The notes below the pieces were generated by a model. It saw only the letters and a program-made list of their open reading frames with translations, did not search any database and was not told the origin of the DNA. This document shows, in pieces, positions 1-4,994 of a stretch of 7,262 nucleotides of DNA. The position numbers were made by a program, and so were the translations under genes. The stretch lies in assembly GCA_947627815.1 (NCBI GenBank), contig CANQXN010000085.1, forward strand, positions 1-7,262, read 5' to 3'. The stretch is from an uncultured Clostridia bacterium. GTDB taxonomy: Bacteria > Bacillota > Clostridia > Oscillospirales > CAG-272. The stretch's first letter is position 1. Every line of letters begins with the position of its first letter.

Positions 1-680
1 GAGGAGGAGCCGCGCAGAGAAGAAATCCCCTGCGCGCCGTGGCCGAGCGGCTGCCGCACAAAGTTGCGCTCGGCATTCCAGCGGCCGTAGAGATGGACAA
101 AATCGTAGTCCATTTCGGGCAGATTGATACTGGCGGAAGCCGCTTTTTCGATGACGGCGGGCGATTTTGTGGGATTGTGCAGCCTTACAGAGCGCGCCAT
201 CACCCCTTCGTCCTCAAAAACGGTATAGAGAAGTTCGGCCTCAAGCCCCGTCGCCCTGTCTTTTAAAAGAAGCGTGAGGGTCTCGCAGTCGCCTTCTTTG
301 GCCGAAAAGGTGGCGGGCAGGCCGGGAAGCGCCGGCTTGCCGGGGGCAACGGTATGGGAAACATAGCGAAAATCGGTGACATTGTTGCCGTCGGCGTTGC
401 GGATGGCCACCGGCGTTTTGCGGAAATCGCCCGCGCCGAAACCGCTGTATTCGAGCGGGGAAACATCGGGGGAAAACTCCCCTTCGCCGATGGCGGGATT
501 GTTAGGCGAAAAGGAAGGAAACCAATCGCGGAAAATCTGGCCGTCAAAGGAGACATCCGGCACTTTTCCGCCGTAGTGCAGACCGAGAAGATAGCCCTCC
601 CGATAAATTTTGATGACATAAGAAGAAGTCTTGGTATTCAGCAAAAACAGGCTTTTCTTTTCGGAATAAACAATCGACAC
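1..680 (-). CDS. Alpha-galactosidase, glycoside hydrolase family 36, N-terminal part (cut by left window edge)
   Basis: The enzyme would hydrolyse terminal alpha-1,6-galactosyl residues from raffinose-family sugars or galactomannans, probably in the cytoplasm since no signal peptide is seen. The visible 226 codons are free of stops and match the N-terminal beta-sandwich domain of bacterial GH36 enzymes of roughly 730 residues. Landmarks are the opening MSIVYSEKKSLFLL, YLLGLHYGGKVP (about 30-41), the block EYSGFGAGDFRKTP (77-90), TDFRYVSH (102-109) and YDFVHLYGRWNAER (192-205). The catalytic barrel with its nucleophile and acid/base Asp residues lies beyond the window, so activity cannot be judged. 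No ATG is available near the front. GTG at 680-678 is preferred because it gives the usual family start MSIxY; TTG at 686 and GTG at 689 are alternatives. The gene is transcribed divergently from the lipoprotein gene. Family assignment is confident from the motifs; substrate is inferred. Confidence 0.92.
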   Translation of the reverse strand, partial: MSIVYSEKKSLFLLNTKTSSYVIKIYREGYLLGLHYGGKVPDVSFDGQIFRDWFPSFSPNNPAIGEGEFSPDVSPLEYSGFGAGDFRKTPVAIRNADGNNVTDFRYVSHTVAPGKPALPGLPATFSAKEGDCETLTLLLKDRATGLEAELLYTVFEDEGVMARSVRLHNPTKSPAVIEKAASASINLPEMDYDFVHLYGRWNAERNFVRQPLGHGAQGISSLRGSS

Positions 681-691
681 AAACAACACCG

Positions 692-697
692 TCCTTT
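692..697 (-). promoter_or_regulatory. Ribosome binding site of the alpha-galactosidase gene
   Basis: AAAGGA lies on the minus strand 11 bases before the preferred GTG start at 680 and 5 bases before an alternative TTG at 686. The spacing favours TTG slightly, while protein family similarity favours GTG. The true start is therefore uncertain by two codons. Confidence 0.55.
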
Positions 698-698
698 C

Positions 699-712
699 GG
701 TTTGCGCTTTCA
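699..712 (-). promoter_or_regulatory. Candidate cre-like (CcpA/LacI-family) operator at the alpha-galactosidase start site
   Basis: The minus strand reads TGAAAGCGCAAACC. It matches every defined core position of the published cre consensus (TG.AA.CG.W..C) but lacks the A/T bases preferred at the outer edges. It begins at the last base of the proposed -10 element and covers the expected transcription start, a position from which a CcpA-type repressor would block initiation. That placement fits catabolite repression of an alpha-galactosidase gene. A single short site can arise by chance, and no regulator gene for it is in the window. Confidence 0.4.
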
Positions 713-740
713 GTTTACCACAGTTTCCTTTTTTTGTCAA
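712..740 (-). promoter_or_regulatory. Sigma-A promoter for the alpha-galactosidase gene
   Basis: On the minus strand a perfect -35 TTGACA (740-735) is followed by a 17-base spacer and a -10 TAAACT (717-712, four of six matches to TATAAT). The start is expected near 705, giving a leader of about 25 bases that carries the AAAGGA ribosome site. The -35 and the A-tract after it repeat the same 13 bases found in the opposing lipoprotein promoter. Confidence 0.7.
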
Positions 741-804
741 TCGGCCAAAACACCCCCGAAAAAGGCAAAAAAAATATCTTTACATACTTTGGAAGGATGC
801 AGCT

Positions 805-825
805 TGATTTTATCATGAAAAATCA
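805..825. repeat. Inverted repeat abutting the lipoprotein promoter -35
   Basis: TGATTTT (805-811) and AAAATCA (819-825) are perfect 7-base inverted arms around a 7-base centre, ATCATGA. The repeat ends one base before the -35 hexamer at 826. It could be an operator for a dimeric regulator or simply an A/T-rich upstream promoter element. There is no T-run pattern that would make it a terminator for either flanking gene. Confidence 0.35.
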
Positions 826-854
826 TTGACAAAAAAAGTCGGATGCGCTATAAT
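826..854 (+). promoter_or_regulatory. Consensus sigma-A promoter for the lipoprotein gene
   Basis: TTGACA (826-831), a 17-base spacer, then TATAAT (849-854): both hexamers and the spacing match the housekeeping consensus exactly. The start should fall at about A861. This implies strong constitutive transcription unless a regulator acts on the adjacent inverted repeat. The promoter also rules out the longer in-frame reading beginning with TTG at 826 or ATG at 853, which lie inside it. Confidence 0.9.
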
Positions 855-860
855 GAGTGC

Positions 861-876
861 AGAATCTTCGGATTCT
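861..876 (+). other. cUUCGg hairpin at the predicted 5' end of the lipoprotein mRNA
   Basis: AGAATC (861-866), loop TTCG (867-870) and GATTCT (871-876) form a perfect 6-bp stem closed by C-G around UUCG, the exceptionally stable tetraloop. The expected start from the TATAAT at 849-854 is A861, so the transcript would begin with the stem itself. The following bases up to the AGGAGA ribosome site are unstructured and A/U-rich. A 5'-terminal stem of this type is known to protect mRNAs such as ompA from end-dependent decay. That role here is inferred. It is too short and lacks a U-run, so it is not a terminator. Confidence 0.6.
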
Positions 877-890
877 TATTTTACACATTC

Positions 891-896
891 AGGAGA
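891..896 (+). promoter_or_regulatory. Ribosome binding site that fixes the lipoprotein start
   Basis: AGGAGA sits 7 bases before ATG at 904. This start directly yields a signal peptide (MKKIILLF...), whereas upstream in-frame starts would put 26 extra polar residues before it and overlap the promoter. Confidence 0.85.
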
Positions 897-903
897 AACA
901 GGA

Positions 904-2334
904 ATGAAAAAAATAATCCTTCTTTTCACAAGTCTCCTTGTGGCTCTCGCGCTCTGCGTTCTCTTTGTCGCCTGCGATGATGATACCACAACGCCTGCGG
1001 CCGGTGGGACAACTGAACCGACCGTGGATACGCGCACGCCTTGGGAGCTTTTGAAAGACGCCGTGATAAAAACGGCGACGCCCAGCGGAAATGCCGCTTA
1101 TGACGCGCTGATGGCCGCCCTCGCCGACGGCCGCACCGTGGAATTTTCCCTGGCGCCGCAAAGCAACACGTCCACTGCCGAAGGGCAGACGCTGCCCTTC
1201 GATCGCTTCACCGGCAAAGCCATTGGCGACAAAAACGGCTCCTATGCCGAGTTTGTCTTCGGGCTCGGTGAAAAGTCATGCAGTCTCTCCCTCCACACCA
1301 CGCCCACCGGCTTTGCGTTTACCTCCTCTGCCTGGGACAAAGTTTATGGCATCTCTCTTGATGACATTGCCAAACTGATTGCCGAGGCAGGCGAAACCGA
1401 CGACATTCCGATGTGGCTCTTTACCGCTCCCACAGCGCAGATTTCGGAAAAAAGCGTGCAGGCACTGCTTGACGCGGTTGCCGAGGTCATCCCGGCGGAA
1501 AAATCCGAGCAAAACGGCCTTGTCGTCATCACCGTCACCCTGACGTCCGAAAAGCTCAAAGCCCTCGTTCCCAAGATCAATGATGTGATCAAAGCCAACA
1601 CCGATTTGGCCGCCGTCCTCCCGTCCATGAGCGATGAAGAAGTGAAGGAAACGGTAGAAAACATCGAAGGACCGGGCGCTTACACCCTGACCGTAACGCT
1701 GAACGAAAATGAAACGATCCGTTCCGCCGCGCTGGTTGCCGAAGGCATGGAAGATGCCAACGAGAACTTCGCGGTCGCGCTGACCATGACCGAAAACGGC
1801 GGCTTTACCGTTGACGTTACCGACGCCGAAAACGGCAAGACCTCGATCGCCTGGACCGTCACCAAAAACGGCGACGAAACGACATACAACCTCACGGTTG
1901 AGACCTCGTCCACTTCGCTGGCTACCTCCGGTGTTTCGGTCAAACTGTCGCTTTTCACGATGGTTTACAACGAAAAGACCGGCGCTTACACCGCGACCGT
2001 GACGATTCCCGCCACCATGACCGTCGAACTTGCCGGTAGCCTTTCGATTTCCGAAAACGCGCTGACTTTCGCGCTGAATACGGTCAAGATCACGCAGTAT
2101 AACGGCGCCGAGCAGGTCGACCAGAGCGTCGTTACGCTCAATATGACGATCAAAGTCACATCCGAACATACCCTGCCCGCCGTTCCCGCCATTGATTCGA
2201 ACCTCGCCACGATGACCGAGGAAGAAGTCGACGCCATGGGCGAGGCGCTGGTAAATGACGAAGTGTTCGCCGGCATTATCGCCTTCTTCGGCTCCCTCGG
2301 CGAATCCGCGACCCCGAACCCGTCTATCGAATAA
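904..2334 (+). CDS. Large secreted lipoprotein of unknown function
   Basis: This 476-residue protein opens with a type II signal peptide: MKK, then a hydrophobic stretch (about 4-21) ending FVAC, with the lipidated cysteine at residue 24. Phe at -3 is a departure from the usual Leu/Val/Ile. A polar linker rich in Asp, Thr and Gly follows (25-44), so the body should be anchored outside the membrane. The rest has no transmembrane segment and alternates short helices with many beta strands of the form TLTVTLNE. Two pieces recur: GAYTLTVTL (258-266) and GAYTATVTI (360-368), and SMSDEEV (241-247) and TMTEEEV (436-442). This suggests duplicated modules. The strand-rich layout recalls LolA/LppX-type lipid-carrier folds, but that is only a guess from pattern, and I recognise no family. 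It has its own promoter and terminator, so it is probably monocistronic. Confidence 0.85.
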   Translation: MKKIILLFTSLLVALALCVLFVACDDDTTTPAAGGTTEPTVDTRTPWELLKDAVIKTATPSGNAAYDALMAALADGRTVEFSLAPQSNTSTAEGQTLPFDRFTGKAIGDKNGSYAEFVFGLGEKSCSLSLHTTPTGFAFTSSAWDKVYGISLDDIAKLIAEAGETDDIPMWLFTAPTAQISEKSVQALLDAVAEVIPAEKSEQNGLVVITVTLTSEKLKALVPKINDVIKANTDLAAVLPSMSDEEVKETVENIEGPGAYTLTVTLNENETIRSAALVAEGMEDANENFAVALTMTENGGFTVDVTDAENGKTSIAWTVTKNGDETTYNLTVETSSTSLATSGVSVKLSLFTMVYNEKTGAYTATVTIPATMTVELAGSLSISENALTFALNTVKITQYNGAEQVDQSVVTLNMTIKVTSEHTLPAVPAIDSNLATMTEEEVDAMGEALVNDEVFAGIIAFFGSLGESATPNPSIE

Positions 2335-2363
2335 ACCTTGATCCGACAAAATACCGCATCCGA

Positions 2364-2396
2364 CAGGGGCGCCCCGAAAAGGCGCCCCTGCTTTTT
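2364..2396 (+). terminator. Intrinsic terminator of the lipoprotein gene
   Basis: A perfect 10-bp G/C-rich stem, CAGGGGCGCC (2364-2373) with GGCGCCCCTG (2381-2390), encloses a 7-base loop. It is followed by CTTTTT and further T-rich sequence. It lies 29 bases after the stop codon and separates this transcript from fba. Confidence 0.93.
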
Positions 2397-2427
2397 CTCC
2401 TTTTTTCCGAAAAAAGCAAAAAAACAC

Positions 2428-2456
2428 TTGATTTTAGCCGACATCGGGGCTATAAT
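2428..2456 (+). promoter_or_regulatory. Sigma-A promoter for fba
   Basis: TTGATT (2428-2433), a 17-base spacer and a perfect TATAAT (2451-2456) give a start near 2462. The leader of about 37 bases is purine-rich with an AGGAG site at 2484-2488. An A-rich tract just upstream of the -35 could act as an UP element. Confidence 0.87.
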
Positions 2457-2498
2457 AGAGAAGATAGAAAATAAAAACAAGGCAGGAGATTTTTACTT

Positions 2499-3464
2499 AT
2501 GGCACTTGTCACGACCAAGGAAATGTTTAAAAAAGCCTACGAGGGCGGCTACGCCATCGGCGCTTTCAACATCAACAATATGGAGATCATCCAGGCGATC
2601 ACGGAAGCGGCCGAACAGCTTCGTTCCCCCGTGATTCTCCAAGTCTCCGCCGGCGCGCGGAAATATGCCAAGCATGAATATCTCATGGGGCTGGCCAAGG
2701 CCGCCATTGCCGATACCGGCATCGATCTTGCCCTCCATCTTGACCACGGCGCCGATTTTGAAATCTGCAAAAGCTGCATCGACGGCGGATTTACCTCTGT
2801 CATGATCGACGGCTCCCATTTCAGCTTTGAGGAAAATGTAGCCCTGACCAAAAAAGTCGTGGACTACGCGCACGCCCACGGCGTGGTGGTGGAAGGCGAA
2901 CTCGGCAGACTCGCCGGCGTGGAAGACGATGTGAAGGTCAGCGCCGCCGACTCCTCCTACACCCGCCCCGAAGAAGTGGAAGAATTTGTCAGCCGCACCG
3001 GCGTGGATTCTTTGGCCATCGCCATCGGCACCAGCCACGGCGCTTATAAATTCACCGCCGCGCAATGCACCAGAAACGCCGACGGCGTTCTCGTGCCTCC
3101 GCCGCTCCGCTTCGACATTCTGGAAAAGATCGAAAAGCGTCTGCCCGGCTTCCCCATCGTGCTTCACGGCGCTTCCTCGGTGCCGCAGGAATATGTCAAG
3201 GAAATCAACGCTTTGGGCGGCAAACTGCCCGACGCCGTCGGCATTCCGGAAGAGCAATTGCGCAAAGCCGCTTCCATGGCGGTCTGCAAGATCAACATCG
3301 ACTCGGATATCCGTTTGGCCATGACCGCCGGCATTCGCCGCGTTCTGTCCGAACAGCCCGGTGTCTTTGACCCCCGGACTTATCTCACCGTCGCCCGCGA
3401 CGAGGTGAGAAAGATGGTTGCCCACAAGATTGTAGATGTCTTAGGTTCTGACCATACCCTGTAA
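2499..3464 (+). CDS. fba: Class II fructose-1,6-bisphosphate aldolase
   Basis: This cytoplasmic zinc enzyme reversibly cleaves fructose 1,6-bisphosphate to dihydroxyacetone phosphate and glyceraldehyde 3-phosphate in glycolysis and gluconeogenesis. The 321-residue TIM barrel is complete. The motif ALHLDHG supplies the catalytic Asp82 and the zinc ligand His83. EGELG (132-136) carries the conserved acidic residues, GTSHGAYKF the zinc ligand His180, and LHGASSVP the ligand His223. KINIDSDIR (264-272) is the phosphate and substrate loop with Asn266 and Asp268. The length and the insert near 237-256 (INALGGKLPDAVGIPEEQL) are typical of the form in clostridia and Thermotoga; the Bacillus protein is shorter, near 285. 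ATG at 2499 lies 10 bases after AGGAG. Gene-specific promoter and terminator flank it, so it is probably a single-gene unit. A tagatose-bisphosphate specificity is possible but less likely. Confidence 0.96.
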   Translation: MALVTTKEMFKKAYEGGYAIGAFNINNMEIIQAITEAAEQLRSPVILQVSAGARKYAKHEYLMGLAKAAIADTGIDLALHLDHGADFEICKSCIDGGFTSVMIDGSHFSFEENVALTKKVVDYAHAHGVVVEGELGRLAGVEDDVKVSAADSSYTRPEEVEEFVSRTGVDSLAIAIGTSHGAYKFTAAQCTRNADGVLVPPPLRFDILEKIEKRLPGFPIVLHGASSVPQEYVKEINALGGKLPDAVGIPEEQLRKAASMAVCKINIDSDIRLAMTAGIRRVLSEQPGVFDPRTYLTVARDEVRKMVAHKIVDVLGSDHTL

Positions 3465-3480
3465 TGGCTTCTTGTTCTAT

Positions 3481-3520
3481 GGGGCAGACCCTGCCAAGGG
3501 TTTGCCCCTTTGCCTTTTCT
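3481..3520 (+). terminator. Probable intrinsic terminator of fba
   Basis: GGGGCAGACCC (3481-3491) pairs with GGGTTTGCCCC (3498-3508) over 11 bp with a single G-U wobble, leaving a 6-base loop. The tail is TTTGCCTTTTCTTT, T-rich but interrupted, so read-through into the thioesterase operon is possible. No convincing separate promoter for the next gene was found in the remaining spacer. Confidence 0.75.
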
Positions 3521-3559
3521 TTGCCCTGTGACTTGCCAAAATCGCTGTAAGGAGGTCTT

Positions 3560-4360
3560 ATGGAAAACTGCGGCCACTATGCGGACGGCAAATATGTCGT
3601 CCCCTTCAAAGTCAATTCCCACGATACCGACCGGCTGGGGCAGGTGCGCCCCTCGGTGATGCTCCGTTATATCCACGAGGCGGCCAATCTGCAATTTGCC
3701 GCCTCGCATCCCACGCTGGAAGAGCTGCGCGCGATCTCTCACCAAGCCTTTATTTTAAGCAAAGTGGCCATGAAGATCCACCGGCAGCTCTGCGCCTATG
3801 AAAACATCACGGCCGCCACCTGGGCAGGCCCCTCCACCGGCGTAAGCTTTCTGCGCTGCGGCGAAATCATGGATGAAACCGGCGCGCTTGTGGCCGAGGC
3901 CATCTCGGTCTGGGCGCTGGTCGATCTCTCCCGTGGGCGTTTTGTCAGGGTCAAGGACGCCAACCTCGGCCTCCCCGCCCTCGACTTTCTGCCCAATCTT
4001 CCCCTGCCCGGTCATATTCACATGCCCGATACCGCGCTCATGGAAAAAGCCGGCGTCCGCACGGTATACCACAGCGACACCGACCTCAACGGACACATGA
4101 ACAACACCGTCTACCCCAACATGCTGGCCGATTTTATCCCCGGCATTGAGAACGCGATGGTCACATCTTTTGCCATCGACTACATTCGGGAGGCGAAATA
4201 CGGCGAGACTTTTCAGGTGTACTGCCACAAAGAGGGAGACACCGCCTGCCTGCGTACCCTGAAGGAGGACGGCAGCGTGGGCGCGGAAGCGCTCTTTACC
4301 GTGGCGCCCTCGGCGGTCCCCCGCCCCTTTGAAAAGGCGGAGAGGAAAGAAGAGGCATGA
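3560..4360 (+). CDS. Acyl-ACP thioesterase (FatA/FatB family, double hot-dog)
   Basis: The enzyme hydrolyses acyl-acyl carrier protein in the cytoplasm to free fatty acid and ACP, ending fatty-acid elongation. The 266 residues form the expected two hot-dog repeats, about 10-140 and 160-255. Repeat one has the typical FKVNSHDTDRLGQVRPSVML start (16-35) and GGPS-like WAGPSTGVSF (88-97). Repeat two carries the active-site block DLNGHMNNTVY, with Asp175, Asn177 and His179, and the later YIREAKYGE (208-216) with Glu211. Key residues are therefore present. A full AAGGAGG ribosome site (3549-3555) sits only 4 bases before the ATG, which is tight. The last four bases overlap the next gene (ATGA), implying translational coupling with a DNA-binding protein. 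Chain-length specificity cannot be read from the sequence. Confidence 0.92.
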   Translation: MENCGHYADGKYVVPFKVNSHDTDRLGQVRPSVMLRYIHEAANLQFAASHPTLEELRAISHQAFILSKVAMKIHRQLCAYENITAATWAGPSTGVSFLRCGEIMDETGALVAEAISVWALVDLSRGRFVRVKDANLGLPALDFLPNLPLPGHIHMPDTALMEKAGVRTVYHSDTDLNGHMNNTVYPNMLADFIPGIENAMVTSFAIDYIREAKYGETFQVYCHKEGDTACLRTLKEDGSVGAEALFTVAPSAVPRPFEKAERKEEA

Positions 4361-4950
4361 CCGCGCTCATCGTCACGGGCGACGAGGCGCTCGCGTCGCT
4401 TTTGTCAAGCGAGCTTGCGTTATTTGTCCCGCCGCTTGTTCCGCGCCGCCTGACCGCACTTGCCAAGCCCGATCTTGCCGGCGTCTCTCTCTTGCTTTTT
4501 GACCTCGACACGGCGGACGAAAAGAGCCTACCGGAGGACGCGCCCTTCCCTGTCTTTACCTTTTCCAAAAGGCGGGCGGCGGACGCCGATTTCTCTCGTC
4601 CTTTTTCTCTTTCCGCCTTTCATCGGCGCCTCGCCCAATCGCTCGCGCCGTCGGATGCGGCAGAAAAACGCCCCGACACTTCGTTTTCCCTTTCCTATCG
4701 CCCGGGGGCTTTGACCGTGAACGGAAAATCGATTTCTCTTTCGCCCGCCGAAGAGGCGATTTTTTCCCTTTTATATGAAAACAGGGGGCGGCCGGTCAGC
4801 GAACAGACGCTCGCCGCGCGCCTCAAAGCCTCGCCCGGGAGCAACGCGGTTTCAGTTCACATCAGTCACTTGCGCCGCAAGATTGACATTCCCTGCGGAC
4901 ACCGCGTTCTCACTTCTCTGCGCGGACAGGGCTATATACTGCTTTTGTGA
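4357..4950 (+). CDS. Small OmpR/PhoB-type regulator with a compressed receiver-like domain
   Basis: The protein has 197 residues. The C-terminal part (about 115-197) is a clear OmpR-type winged helix: LTVNGKSISLSPAEEAIFSLL, then the recognition helix AVSVHISHLRRKI (164-176) and the wing RVLTSLRGQGYILL (183-196). The N-terminal part (1-92) looks like a shrunken receiver. ALIVTGDEA keeps two acidic residues (Asp9, Glu10), LLLFDLD offers Asp49 or Asp51 at the phospho-acceptor strand, FPVFTFS fits strand 4, and SRPF (80-83) stands where receivers have KPF. A canonical receiver is about 115-120 residues, so helices between strands 3 and 5 are shortened and the switch Lys is Arg. Phosphorylation is doubtful. 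No sensor kinase gene is adjacent. The start overlaps the thioesterase stop, so it may regulate its own operon or lipid genes, which is inference. Confidence 0.85.
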   Translation: MTALIVTGDEALASLLSSELALFVPPLVPRRLTALAKPDLAGVSLLLFDLDTADEKSLPEDAPFPVFTFSKRRAADADFSRPFSLSAFHRRLAQSLAPSDAAEKRPDTSFSLSYRPGALTVNGKSISLSPAEEAIFSLLYENRGRPVSEQTLAARLKASPGSNAVSVHISHLRRKIDIPCGHRVLTSLRGQGYILLL

Positions 4951-4994
4951 TAGCATTTCGCTTTATTTTTTGATTTTGCAGGAGGCCGCTCGCC

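Noticed and set aside
263..350. Possible frameshift in the alpha-galactosidase
   Set aside because: Reading the reverse complement base by base shows one uninterrupted frame from 680 to the edge. An apparent break came from miscounting the T-run near 305-308.
354..818. Plus-strand 154-codon open frame opposite the alpha-galactosidase
   Set aside because: It crosses the divergent promoter region and encodes no recognisable protein, while the minus strand there matches GH36 continuously.
826..903. Longer lipoprotein reading starting with TTG at 826 or ATG at 853
   Set aside because: Both starts lie within the consensus promoter and before the predicted transcript start. The extra 26 residues are polar and would bury the signal peptide, while ATG at 904 has its own AGGAGA.
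2401..2416. TTTTTTCC-GAAAAAA as a second terminator hairpin
   Set aside because: The stem would be only A-T pairs with a very short loop, and a far stronger terminator lies just upstream.
1276..2427. Antisense 383-codon open frame opposite the lipoprotein
   Set aside because: It is a composition shadow of a G/C-rich third-position gene. It runs through the strong terminator, is rich in Gly, Arg and His, lacks a ribosome site and has no recognisable motif.
2493..3425. Antisense 310-codon open frame opposite fba
   Set aside because: Fba is unambiguous on the plus strand with all catalytic residues; the opposite frame has a biased Gly/Asp/His composition and no family features.
3521..3551. Possible promoter TTGCCC ... 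CTGTAA before the thioesterase
   Set aside because: The hexamers match poorly, the spacing is off, and the putative -10 runs into the ribosome site. It is not strong enough to annotate.
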